This document shows positions 46,742 through 57,207 of a DNA stretch of 64,000 nt, in pieces (the stretch's first letter is position 1; every line of letters starts with the position of its first letter). The position numbers and the translations under genes are program-made. A model generated the notes under the pieces. The model was given only the letters and a program-made list of their open reading frames with translations. It was not told the DNA's origin and ran no database searches. Origin of the DNA: Cantharellus purpuraceus (lineage: Eukaryota > Basidiomycota > Agaricomycetes > Cantharellales > Hydnaceae); contig JALBUN010000010.1 of assembly GCA_025174535.1 (NCBI GenBank), positions 620,001 to 684,000 on the forward strand. The letters run 5' to 3'.

Positions 46742-47943
46742 AAATAATCCGAAGCTGTTTGGGATGCCGTTGATACATATTATATCCATCTGTTGTGCTT
46801 TTACTGATGCTTGGAAGGGAGTCGTTGTCTAACAGCAATGTGGCGAAGACAGAACCGACGATAGACCTAGTGCTCTGTCTACTCGCTAATTATGTAATGC
46901 TAGATGGGGATACATTCAAACACACGAAAACCCCCATGGACCCATAACCCTAAAGGTTCCACAGATACTCCACACGTACCCACACACCACTCCATCACCC
47001 ACGGATGCCACAAACCCCATACTCATTGACGTCGATGCGACATGCGTCATTATGACTAGTATGACCGTTGTCGTTCACCCGTGAAGATGAATACAAGATG
47101 AACATACTATATTTTTCCCTCCACCTCCAGAGGTAACAATGCAAATAACCCAAGCATTCAGCTTACTTCTTTGGGCAGCAATAGGCGCCAGCCTCGCCCC
47201 AGTAACCTTGTCGCCAGGTAGGCACGGTCTAAAATCATAGGCAAGGTCTACCAATGGTGAGTATCTGCGCATAGATCTGCCAGTCTAAACATCACTGCTT
47301 GCTAATCCCTCTATTTCCAGGATATGATGATGGTTCATGACCCACTTGCGGTCGCACATCTCACAGTCTGGACTGGGCGACGTGTAGCTATACAGTGCAC
47401 GCTACCTCGCCCCATATGGTCCTGTACTCCTATGTGGTGGCTGACGCATGCTCTTCCATGGTTGGGATGTTTTCGACAAGGAGCAGAGAAAGAAGCGCTA
47501 AAGCCTCGGACAAAAGCTGTCTGAACTCACGGGTTAATCTGGAAAAAGTACTTATACCAGGGTTAGGTATATATTCGTGCATATATCAGCCCCCAGCCTC
47601 TTACGCCTTGCAAACAAAACCCCAGTAAGGTCTCACTTACAGGTCTCATCGGAGGCTGAACGCAAGGCATCTTTCGGAGCAACCTATGGGCCATTGGTCA
47701 TGCCATGCATGGATGGGGACAAACCATCCATTCTGTCACATTTATATTACCAATTCCCTTGTTCGTAGGACTGGGTCACAGCGATTTCTGAGCCTCTGGG
47801 AGACGGCCTAGGCGCTAAGGGCGTCACATTCTCATGTTGTCTCGTAGAAATTCGATATATTGCATGAGGGCCGTCACGAGCTAAATGGTGCTGAACTCCA
47901 CGAACATGCTCGGCTAGATCGAGGGGACACTCATTGCAAAGTC
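46742..47943. other. Intergenic holding one weak secreted-peptide candidate
   Basis: Apart from the candidate at 47139, only short frames are seen. 46880-47060 is C/A-rich with repeated CCCA tracts. Confidence 0.35.
47139..47340 (+). CDS. Possible short secreted peptide
   Basis: ATG at 47139 opens MQITQAFSLLLWAAIGASL, a good signal-peptide-like start, in a 79-nt exon ending at a GTAGGC donor (47217). The best acceptor (TTTCCAG, ending 47320) gives YDDGS and a stop, only 33 residues in all. Either the downstream exon is wrong, or this is the remnant of a longer secreted protein. No homology recognised. Confidence 0.25.
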
Positions 47944-49048
47944 TCATTTATGTGCCAACTCATTAATTTCGGTCTCGGAGAGACCATCCAGCCGTTGTAA
48001 GAGGTAGTCAATCTAAGGGAATGGAACAGCGGTGAATAGGTTCCTAGAAGAGTGGACATGGATACCTACTTCGACATCCTTGGTGAGTGGAATAATGTAT
48101 TTTTCATACAAATCCTTGACTCCCTCCACATCTATTTTTGTGGGCCCACCGTTTTCGACCGGCTGGCCATCTGGACCGAGGTCCTGGCCATAGAATGCTG
48201 CCTTCTTTTTTAAACGTGCGAGGAGCGCACGCTCTACGGCTGGTTTCGTGATCAATGCCTCCAATGCTTCACGGTTTGGATTGAGGATGTGGGGTATGAA
48301 ATCGGATGGCTTTTCCCGAAACTTGGATTCGGAGACAAATTTGCCTGCATGTTAATATGCTCAACCGTTCAGTTGTAAAGGAATATAGTATTAATGGGAA
48401 CCGCACCATAATGCACCCGCTTGCTAATGGCTTGCAGGACCTCGACGTCAACTGTGGCGGCACTGCCGTAGTTACCATCGTCGTCTGCTGCATTGTTAGG
48501 GTCACAGCCTTTGGCACGTTTTGCGGCTGCGAATTGCTCCGTAGCTTGTTTGGTAATCCTTGGAACGATGTCTTTTGTGTAAAACTTGAGTATCTCGGCA
48601 TTGGCATTCACATTATTAGGGTGAAGAATCTTGGGGAAATTAAGAGGTTTAAGCACTGGTTCGGGGAGATTGCTCGTGAAAGGATATTCATCCGGACTAA
48701 CACACAATGAGCTTAGATGAAAGGTATCCATAATCAACAGAACAACTTACCTGGTGTACCTGCGCGCCTTGGCTGCAAAAAGCAGTTCAAACGTCCTCAC
48801 TGAGCGCAATCAAAACGAAATATACCATGAAACGTCTCAATTTCCCTCAGAAACCATTCTAGCCAGCTTCCTTCGAACCCGGTATCTGTGAGCTCCCTGA
48901 AGACATCCGGTTGGTAAATTTTTGGGTTATGCGCAAATTGAGCGCGTTCGATTAACGAAAAGATGATTGTATCTTCTAGACGGATAAGAATGGAGCGTAT
49001 ACGCTCAAGAGATAGGGGGTCGTCGGAAATGAAGAAATTCTGAGACAT
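47944..49048 (-). CDS. ARO7: Chorismate mutase (eukaryotic AroQ type)
   Basis: Start [19 protein letters not shown]. Exon 1 ends at FH(A); exon 2 is only 22 nt (AKARRYT) between introns of about 53 nt; exon 3 continues [19 protein letters not shown]. Conserved segments: [41 protein letters not shown] [39 protein letters not shown], and a C-terminal [17 protein letters not shown]. It ends ELAHK at 47944. Length and order match fungal allosteric chorismate mutase, which converts chorismate to prephenate for Phe/Tyr, cytosolic. The last exon starts at the ATTGACTACC after CCTTAG. Confidence 0.96.
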
Positions 49049-49740
49049 CTCGCAATTCCAGTGTGATGGTAGACAGAGTGATGGTACTCGGTAGAGGGGG
49101 ACAAACTGGCGGCAGCGAGCAGAAGGCTGACAGTAGACAGGTTCAAAAGCAACCGCGGCGTTGACGTGGTGTTTCGGAGGTCGGCTATTTTACATTCAGT
49201 GGAGTGATTGGACAACTGGCTGTCCAATTAAGTCCCAAGAGTGAATTAAAGGTACTTATAGCAACGCTGGAGGTTAGTTATGGGCAGGCCTAGTCAGGTG
49301 GTCCCTGTTGGAATTAGATCGACATCAGGAAAAAGGGTCCTGACCTCATAGCTGCCTCGGCCATGTATGTAAGCCGAAAGGTGCCGAGCGCGTGAACATA
49401 GCCAAATACATGACGTATGGTGTGCACTGATACATCCATACCTCGGGCAAGACAATTATATGCCTACAATCTCGTGGGCACTGGCATCGTATCCGTACAA
49501 ACTGCTATATTCCTCGGCGCCCGGGCACTCGTGGCAATATCTCATGGCAAGTCATCTACATAGGCTTTTTAGCCCTCCATACTGTTCATAGTATGGGCCC
49601 CCCAGGTGTCCCATGATACTGCTGCAGTTCACACCAATTCATTGAGGTGGGTACTAATAGTCATTGGAGAATTGATAAGTATACAAATCTATGAAGTCAC
49701 TAACATAGAAATGAGTACATCAGTCTAGAACTGTCTTGCT
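49049..49740. other. Chorismate mutase promoter and edge of the retroelement nest
   Basis: Contains upstream sequence of the minus-strand chorismate mutase. From about 49600 onward the sequence becomes retroelement-like. No gene recognised. Confidence 0.4.
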
Positions 49741-49930
49741 GTCCAATCAATCTTGGGGCAAAAGACTGGAATCAAATGGCAACTTGGTCCTTTCAACCCT
49801 GAGACCAATGCTGAAAACAAACTCAACTGGCTTCAAATGAAGGAAAATCACATAATCACCAAGTACATTGTGAGTTTCCAGCAGCTAGCTCCCAAGGTCC
49901 AATGGGGTAATGCCACTCTCCATGTAAAGA
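49741..49930 (+). pseudogene. Ty3/gypsy gag fragment
   Basis: Encodes LGPFNPETNAENKLNWL, KENHIITKYIVSFQQLAPKV and QWGNATL, the conserved central part of a fungal Ty3/gypsy gag capsid protein. It is cut off abruptly by the F3 repeat at about 49935. It is a different gag type from that at 51.2-53.5 kb. Confidence 0.75.
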
Positions 49931-49934
49931 TATT

Positions 49935-50130
49935 TATCTTAGTCACTCTGCTACACAGAACTCAACCAGGTACAGTATATTGGTTGGGCAATGTGCTGTA
50001 CAGTGTGGTGTCTACCAAGTTGTGTCTATCTACACATGGACCCACATGTGTACTTTGGTCCACAGATTATGTAACAACTATATATGTATCCTATAGGTGT
50101 ATATGTTTATTAAAAGGGTAGCATTCCTTA
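49935..50130 (-). mobile_element. LTR family F3, partial copy
   Basis: Matches 54209-54451 over about 190 bp with scattered differences (shared ACACAGAACTCAACCA, GTACAGTGTGGT, GCATTCCTTAAGGG). The outer end present in the other copy is lost here. Confidence 0.65.
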
Positions 50131-50210
50131 AGGGTGTTAAGGGCTGTGAAATGGGGTTCAAGGACATAACCAGAGTTTGGATGCTAGAATTAAGTGGGAG
50201 AGGACTTCAC

Positions 50211-50727
50211 TGTTCCAGTTCAACTGGAGACAGAGTAATGCAAGAACTATTGAGTTGGATCAAGTGGACTTGGCTTCAACTTGTGTGTTGTGCCCCCTTG
50301 GATTGTTGGTCCAATATTTTGGAGTTCAGAGGTACAGATTGGATCAGGGATCTGGAGTTCAACTTGTCAAGAAGCTAGCAATCAAGAAGATGATGAGGTC
50401 AAACTTAGTTGATATGAACTACTGTAATGATACAGAATATAGCCTATATAAGTATCTGAAGAATTGAATGAGAAACTAAAGTAGAGGAACAATAGGACAT
50501 ACATGGAATGCAACATGGAAAGGAGGTCAGAGTTTGGAGTTTGGACTTAAGTTCAAATCAATATTAAACAATATAAAAGGTGATAACTATTGTAACCCAT
50601 ATCAAGAGAATTACTTATGAAACAATAAGTGGAGTTCAGGGTTGTCAGAGATAGAGATGTCAGAGGTGGAGTAGAAGGAGATGGTGTAGGAGCCTGGGGG
50701 TCAGTCTTGGTATTACAGGATGTAACA
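50211..50727 (-). mobile_element. LTR family F4, copy 1
   Basis: 517 bp; read on minus it runs TGTTACATCCTG...GGAACA with the TG...CA ends of an LTR. It repeats at 61221-61721. Just outside its minus-strand 5' end is AGAAGGGAGATAC (50728-50740), a polypurine tract, so this is the 3' LTR of an element whose internal part is truncated after about 100 bp by family F1. Confidence 0.8.
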
Positions 50728-50845
50728 GTATCTCCCTTCTAGATTGAGTCCATGAGATCCTAGTCAGAGTCATGGTGAAAATATCAGTATATGCAGTTGA
50801 ATTGTCACAGGAGGCTGAGTAAATATTAAATCCATGTTACCTCCT

Positions 50846-51215
50846 TGTTATGCACTAGGTCTGATTGGGGGTTGGAGTTTGGGAAGGAGTCAGAGTGGGG
50901 ATCAGGGTGCATTGTGGGGGTCAGAACAGACTTGGCTTCAGCTTATATGCTGTGCCCTCACTAATACCTTTGTCTGAGATTTCAGAGATAGAGTATGACT
51001 TAGACAGTTTGGATTGAACTTAGGAGCTAGGCATGATTCAATATTTGAACTAGGGAATGAGGTCCCCAGTTGGGTAACTTAAATACATATTTGAAATCTA
51101 ATAATAATTACTCCGGTGATGGGTCTCTGAGGCCAATGGCCTTATGTGAATATGTCCAAGTCTGATGGGGATGGATGTCTGGGTTCCTATGGTGATGCTG
51201 ATGCATCAATTCAGA
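50846..51215 (-). mobile_element. LTR family F1, 5'-truncated copy
   Basis: Begins TGTTATGCACTAGG on plus (the LTR 3' end read on minus) and matches the other F1 LTRs for about 370 bp, including the A/T-rich ATCTAATAATAATTACTCC core, then diverges into gag-like sequence. Confidence 0.75.
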
Positions 51216-51519
51216 ACCGGAGGCAGATGCTAGGGAATCACACAGCATGGAGTGGCATGAAACCCACAGGTCAATCATGAGATTGACCAAACAACTCATG
51301 CATAATCAACATGAGATGAAGAGCATTAGCAAAGCTAGTGCTCAGGCAGCTAAGATGGCTGCCAAAGCAGGGCATACTGCTACTACATGGGGCAGCAAAT
51401 TGCAGAGCTAAGAATGATGTTAAAATCACTCCAAGAGAACTCTGAGTGATGCAAGTCGCATCACTGAAGATCAGATTCTTGATGAGAATCTGAATCCAGA
51501 GAGTCTGGATCTCACCAGG
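51216..51519 (+). pseudogene. Gag N-terminal fragment, upstream part of an interrupted gag
   Basis: Encodes TKQLMHNQHEMKSISKASAQ and AAKMAAKAGH, a helical N-terminal gag-like stretch, ending LDLTRVI at the target site of the solo LTR that follows. Reading continues on the other side of that LTR. Confidence 0.5.
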
Positions 51520-51524
51520 GTGAT

Positions 51525-52052
51525 TGTTATGACTATATTCATTAATGTCCAGATCCCTGTCCGATCCACTCAGATCCCCACGCACATGAAATCTATACTC
51601 CATTTAGAAACCGCTACATCTCCATTTACCTGTCCGATTGTCACCGCTGATTCCACCCATCCGTCTCTGGTTCCGATTGATGCATCAGCATCACCATAGG
51701 AACCTGGACATCCGTCCCCATCGGACTCGGACATACTCACGTAAGGCCGTCGGCCTCAGAGACTCATCACCAGAGTAATTATTATTAGATTTCAAATATG
51801 TATTTAAGTTGCCCGACTGGGGACTTCATTCCCCAGTTCGAATATTGAATCACACCTAGTTCCTAAGTCCGATCCTAACTCTCTAAGTTGTACTCTGTCT
51901 CTGAAATCTCAGACACCAGTATTAGTGAGGGCGCAGCACATAAGCTGAAGCCAAGTCCATTCCAACTCCCACGACGTACTCCGACTCTGACCCAACCTCT
52001 GACCCAACCTCTGACTCATTCTCCGACCCCCAATCGGACCTAGTGCATAACA
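51525..52052 (+). mobile_element. Solo LTR family F1 with 5-bp target duplication
   Basis: 528 bp from TGTTATGACTATATTC to GTGCATAACA, with TGTTA/TAACA inverted ends. GTGAT at 51520-51524 is repeated at 52053-52057, a perfect 5-bp target-site duplication. Neither a primer site nor a polypurine tract adjoins it, so it is a solo LTR inserted into an older gag gene. Confidence 0.9.
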
Positions 52053-52057
52053 GTGAT

Positions 52058-54208
52058 AGGATCCAACCGAATGATCGGTTGGATAGAGGAAATGAAATTC
52101 CCCCAATGGAGGGAATCAGAGACCCAGTAATCCCTGTGAGGCAAGGATTACCAATCCAGATTGAAGAGGAAACTCCTCAATTTATGGCAAAGGAGCTCGA
52201 TCAAGAGATTGAGCTATGGAAACAACAAGAAGTTGAGGCTTCTTGTAAACACAGGTTAGCCCTCAAATGGAAGGCTAAACATGCAGAGCAGGAGTTTGGC
52301 CAGCTGTTTAGAGAGCAGTGGCCCCAGCAAGAGCTCAATGTGGCTGTCAATTTAAATCAACAGTCATGACATGTGCTGAACAGTTATCAGTGGGTATGAG
52401 CAGCAGGCCTTTCAGGAGACACCTGCCATGAGCAATGAGATACCCAATGGGTACCTCAAGAAGATGTTCCCCATAACAGCGAACAATCAGTGCCATTGAC
52501 CCTAGAAGGTCAAGGCATACCAGATCAATTGGACACAATTGATCCTATCGATGCATTACTCACATGGTGCAAGTAGCCATAGTCAATAATAGAGATACAG
52601 ACCCAGAGAAGTCTGTACTTGCCAAGGCAGGCATTAAAGTATTGCCTCCTGAGCAATACACATGAGGTGCAGATCTCAAAGAGTTCAAGATCTTTGTAGC
52701 AGGTATGCTATGATGGCTGAAGATGAATGATATTCTAGGGCCATCAAGTACAAAGTTTCAGCTATTGTACTTAGGCACTCACCTTAAAGGTGAGGCCCAG
52801 GAATGGTTCTACAGGAATGTAGAACATTATGACAGGGCAGTCCAAGATTGGGCCCTGGAAACTGCTGCAGTGTAGATTCCTACACACCCTGATGCATCAT
52901 CATGCATCAAATAAATTTGACTCTGTAACACAGGGTCAAAGGACCATTCATGAATTAATGAATGACCTAGATAAGTATGTGGGCCACATGATAATGCCAG
53001 ATGCATACATGTACAGGAAGAGGTTCATAACTGCAATGTGTGAACCTCTGAGACAAGAAGTCCTCAAGAAGGGCTTCAATGCTGAGTTTAGCAGTATTGA
53101 GCAGTTGTATGAAACTGCTTTAATGATAGAGGAAGCAGTGTGATACCACCATGGTATGCAATGTCCGGAGAACGTGACTAACGCATCCTCCTCAACCCAT
53201 AGACCAGTAGTCAATAGAACTACTGGTATGATGAATACAGGGAGTTGACCCATGCCCCATGGATGTGTGTATATGGCTCCCAACACACACTCATGACAAG
53301 TGAGTGTGTCAAGGCTGGAACCCTGTAGTGGAGGCTCCAGGTTCAATTCCAACAATTACTTTTTTAAGGGTAATTATCAATTGAAGCCACCAGCACATGT
53401 GAGTGGTGATCAATTGAACAATGTTACCAGTAACATTGTGTGCTATGAGTGTGGCCAGACAGGTCACATGTGACCCAGCTTCCCCAAACTAAAGGGCAAT
53501 GTAAGATTGGCTGCAGTCCAAAAGGACATGTCCTCACACATAGTGGAGGACAATGTAGATGGGTTCTCTCTGATAGAGGGAGAACATGAAGAAGTGATGG
53601 ATGATCCCAAGGACCATCTAGATGAAAAAATGCCAGCTATAGAAGTAGCTGACGAATGGGATGAGGAGGTCGCCCCATACAAATGGGACAACCAAGATGA
53701 CACCCCCAAAGAGGAGGCTATGCCAATGTATCGCTCTAATGTGATATGAATTCAACCCAATGATTGAATTCCACTGAAACACACCTATGCAGTGCATTTC
53801 TGTAGTGAAACAAGATTCCTGACAAGCAGGGAATCACGACAGCTGCATATAGTAGCTGATAATCATAGGAGCTGACAGAAGTCAACAGCATGACCCAATA
53901 GACTGCACATAGACAATAAAACAATCTCTGGGTATTGGGAGATTGGTGGAACACTTGCTCACTGTCTATTAGACAGTGGGAGTGAGGGGATAATGATATC
54001 CCCTGAATTCACATGTGCAACAGGTATGAAAACCTTCATGCTAGAGCAACCCATTGCACTGCAATTAGTGTGCGTTGGGAGCAGGAGTACCATAAATTAT
54101 GGTACTCACACTACCATAAAGTTTGGTAGTCAGGACATTGAAGAATACTTCAATGTCACCAACATTGAGTATTACAATGTAATTGTTAATGGGTGTCTTA
54201 GTTCACAC
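52058..54208 (+). pseudogene. Ty3/gypsy gag-protease remnant
   Basis: Pieces in shifting frames: gag helices (QFMAKELDQEIELWKQQ), capsid segment (LGTHLKGEAQEWFYRNVEHY, 52770-52835), KFDSVTQGQRTIHELMNDL (52912-52970), a zinc knuckle at about 53439 reading CYECGQTGHM then a stop and no final Cys, and a retropepsin domain (LLDSGSEGIMISPEF, 53960-54010; NVIVNG near 54190) with the active-site DSG. Reverse transcriptase, RNase H and integrase are missing: the element is cut at 54209 by LTR F3. Confidence 0.85.
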
Positions 54209-54451
54209 TGTTGCACAGAACTCAACCAAGTGTATTGGTTGTGCGATGTGTTGTACAGTGTGGTAGTTACTAAGTTCTATCTACTATAAGTGGACCCACA
54301 CATGTACTGGATCCACTGGCTTACATAATAACTATACATATGCGCCCTATGGGCACATATATCTACCAAGAGGACAGCATTCCTTAAGGGAATGCTGCAT
54401 ATATTAATTATACTTATATGTTATAGTAAGTAAGTACCTTGGGTACTTACA
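54209..54451 (-). mobile_element. LTR family F3 with adjoining polypurine tract
   Basis: On minus the 243-bp element runs TGTAAGTACCCAAGG...CTGTGCAACA, with TGT/ACA ends. Immediately outside its minus 5' end is AAAAAGGGGAGGG (54452-54464 on plus as CCCTCCCCTTTTT), a typical polypurine tract, so it is a 3' LTR and the sequence to its right is the 3' part of that element. Confidence 0.8.
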
Positions 54452-54464
54452 CCCTCCCCTTTTT

Positions 54465-55657
54465 GAATGAGACATGATCTCATCCAGTACTTTTTAATCA
54501 TACAGCTCCTTATGAAGCTGTTCTGATGAGTTGGTGTCCATATGGTCATCTTGTTCATATGGCTCCAGAGGGGGGTGGCTCTCAGTCATCCCTGACATGG
54601 TTGCAGTATCCTCATCCACTTGAATGGATGAGGAGGATGCAATTGCTACTGCAGCATCCCAATCAAGTTCATGATTAAGTTGATCATGACCTAAACGCTC
54701 AGCAAGAGAGCATTTAGCAGCTTTATGAGCTGCTTGGGAGACTCCCTGAGTCTCCTGCTTTCACTTACCAACCCTGGCGGGCTGGTTAAATGCTGCTCCA
54801 GAGGTGATGCATTTAGCAAACTCCTCTAATATAGCAGCATGATCGGGGGTGATGCCTCCCAATCATCCAAACCAGAGTGCAAGCTCTAATTCAATATGTT
54901 CTTTGGGGGAGCAATTCCCCCAATCATATGCTTCAGTGACTGAAGTGCAAAAAGTGTCACCAAGAGTTGGTGAGAACTTTTGACCAGTGGTCAATAATCC
55001 TCAGTGGCCAAGATTCTGGAACATAGTCCAGAGGTTCTTCTTGAATGCAGAAGAACCCTTCTTGGGAGTGGCCTTTTGCAGCCACATCCAGATGTCCACA
55101 TCAGACAAGTTCATAGTACCATCTGACTCCTGTCAGATGGCCAGGGGACCCCATTAGGGTTTACTTGCCACCCCTGTATGAGGGCAAGTGTGTCTACTGG
55201 TGTGATTGGTAGAGTGATGATAAGACTCACATTATCAGCATGAGCCAGTAGAGTCATTCTCTTGATGACTCTGTGCATTGGTACAGTCCATTCTGCAAAC
55301 AGTGTGGCCAATGCCTTTTTATGGAGTGATACGAACTCTGGAGTGTCTGTATTGCAGATGTTGAACCAGTCTGCCCTGATAAGGGTGGACTTGCCCAGAG
55401 GTTGTGGCAGGTGGCCAGTGACTGCTCTGGGAGGGTCAGCTGCAGTCATGAACCATGGTGCCCATTTGGGGAATGATTTCCCCACTTTGGCATGCTTGAG
55501 AGCATGCCTGAAATCATCCCAGCATTTGCAATAATTTGTATGCTGGGTCTTTTAAGATGCAGTTGGCATCACCAGCCATATATTCCTTTATCTCAGCTTT
55601 GATTTCTGATAGGCAAACTCTTTGAGTTTGCCCAGTTGCTTAGCACCCTTGGGGATG
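54465..55657 (-). pseudogene. Internal 3' region of element F3 with a worn ORF
   Basis: The best frame is 55485-55111 (minus), 124 codons: KWAPWFMTAADPPRAVTG, LHKKALATLFAEWTVPMHR, LTPVDTLALI-like TPVDTLALIQGW. It extends upstream on minus as CKCWDDFRHALKHAKVG. Not reverse transcriptase or integrase; I do not recognise it, and similar accessory proteins accompany basidiomycete LTR elements. Downstream (54480-55110) the sequence is coding-like on minus (acidic) but broken. Confidence 0.5.
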
Positions 55658-56174
55658 TGTTACACACTAGGTCTGATTGGAGGTCAGGGTTTGGGTTGGA
55701 GTCAGAGCTGGGATCAGGGTGCATCATGGGGGTTGGAACAGACTTGGCTTCAGCTTATATGCTGCACCCTCACTAATACCTATGTCTGAGATTTTGGAGA
55801 CGGAGTATGACTTAGACAATTCAGATCGGACTTAGGAGCTAGGCATGATTCAATATTTGAACTGGAAAATGAGGTCCCCAGTCAGGCAACTTAAATACAT
55901 ATTTGAAATCTAATAATAATTACTCCGGTGATGGGTCTCCAAGGCCAACGGCCTTATGTGAATATGTCTGAGTCCGATGGGGACAGGTGTCTGAGTTCCT
56001 ATGGTGATGCTGATGCATCAATCAGAACCAGAGGTGGATGAGCGAGATCGATGGTGACAATTGGACAGACTAAATGAAGACATGATGGTTTCCAAATGGA
56101 GTATAGATTTCATGTGTGTGGGGATCTGAGTGGATCAGATGGGGATCTGGGTGTTAATGAATATAGTCATAACA
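55658..56174 (-). mobile_element. LTR family F1, left arm of inverted repeat
   Basis: 517 bp; minus strand runs TGTTATGACTATATTC...GTGTGTAACA. Outside its minus 5' end is AAATGGAGAGATAC (56175-56188), a polypurine-like tract, marking a 3' LTR. No target duplication (flanks GGATG and GTATC). Confidence 0.85.
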
Positions 56175-56334
56175 GTATCTCTCCATTTAAGGTGGAGCCC
56201 TTGAGGCCTCATGTCTGTGGATTGAATAGGTGAGACAGTTGGGTGCAGTTGGAGTTATACTGGGGGTCTGGAGACATATAAAAGGGGGGCATGTTGAGGT
56301 CTTATCCTCAACGATGTTGAACCCTTTAGCAAAC

Positions 56335-57207
56335 ATGAGTGTGGCCAAGCTCGAGCAGTTGCTCCTGGCCCAATGGAAGGAAGAAGAAGAGGAGCAGAGA
56401 TGGAAGGAGGAGGAGGAGGTGGAACAGAGATGGAAGGAGGAGGAGGAGGTGGAACAGAGATGGAAGGAGGAGGAGGAGGTGGAACAGAGATGGAAGGAGG
56501 AGGAGGAGGTGGAACAGAGATGGAAGGAGGAGGAGGAGGTGGAACAGAGATGGAAGGAGGAGGAGGAGGTGGAACAGAGATGGAAGGAGGAGGAGGAGGT
56601 GGAACAGAGATGGAAGGAGGAGGAGGAGGTGGAACAGAGATGGAAGGAGGAGGAGGAGGTGGAACAGAGATGGAAGGAGGAGGAGGAGGTGGAACAGAGA
56701 TGGAAGGAGGAGGAGGAGGTGGAACAGAGATGGAAGGAGGAGGAGGAGGTGGAACAGAGATGGAAGGAGGAGGAGGTGGTGGAACAGAGATGGAAGGAGG
56801 AGGAGGTGGTGGAACAGAGATGGAAGGAGGAGGAGGAGGCAGAATGGAGAGGAGGAGGTGGTGGAATGGAGATGGAGGGAGGTGAAGGAGGTGGAAAGGA
56901 AGCAGAAGAAAGAAGAAGCAAAAGCAGAGTGAGCATGCGGGTCAAGGAGCTTGTGGCTGTGAGGCTAAAGGAAGTGGAGGAACAGGTGCATGAGTTGGAG
57001 GCCACCATGGAGGTAGAGGAGGAGGTGACCAGGGCAGGGGCAACTAGTCACCTGGGGAGTCTGAGTGTGCCAATATGGGCATGGACCCCCAAGGTCACCA
57101 TTATCTCAGTCACACGGACAGAGTTGACCTGTCTGACAACTGCCCCACCAGTAGACTTGCCGGTGTGTTTGCGAACCATGGCCATTGTTTATGGCAGGTG
57201 TGGCTGA
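56335..57207 (+). CDS. Glutamate-rich repeat protein of a retroelement accessory ORF
   Basis: From ATG 56335: MSVAKLEQLLLAQWKEEEEE, then fourteen copies of the ten-residue unit WKEEEEVEQR, then a charged helical region (VKELVAVRLKEVEEQVHELE) and a more hydrophobic tail with SHLGSLSVPIWAWTPKVTI. The repeat should form a very long, highly charged alpha helix. The gene is antisense to the adjoining F1 LTR. A damaged inverted copy lies at 60022-60540. Long minus-strand frames over the repeat are shadows of the 30-bp period. Function unknown; probably carried by the F1 element. Confidence 0.6.
   Translation: MSVAKLEQLLLAQWKEEEEEQRWKEEEEVEQRWKEEEEVEQRWKEEEEVEQRWKEEEEVEQRWKEEEEVEQRWKEEEEVEQRWKEEEEVEQRWKEEEEVEQRWKEEEEVEQRWKEEEEVEQRWKEEEEVEQRWKEEEEVEQRWKEEEVVEQRWKEEEVVEQRWKEEEEAEWRGGGGGMEMEGGEGGGKEAEERRSKSRVSMRVKELVAVRLKEVEEQVHELEATMEVEEEVTRAGATSHLGSLSVPIWAWTPKVTIISVTRTELTCLTTAPPVDLPVCLRTMAIVYGRCG
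56401..56820 (+). repeat. Fourteen 30-bp tandem repeats
   Basis: Twelve units (56401-56760) are identical to the base; the next two (56761-56820) differ by one A to T change. A diverged fifteenth follows. Unit halves are TGGAAGGAGGAGGAG and GAGGTGGAACAGAGA. Such uniformity indicates very recent expansion or homogenisation. Confidence 0.95.

Noticed and set aside
53300..53360. Box-B-like GGTTCAATTCC as a tRNA
   Set aside because: Lies inside broken gag coding sequence with no cloverleaf.
56187..57008. 273-codon minus-strand frame rich in Ser/Phe/His/Leu
   Set aside because: It is the shadow of the 30-bp repeats; the plus frame has a conserved start (MSVAKLEQLLLA) also present in the inverted copy.
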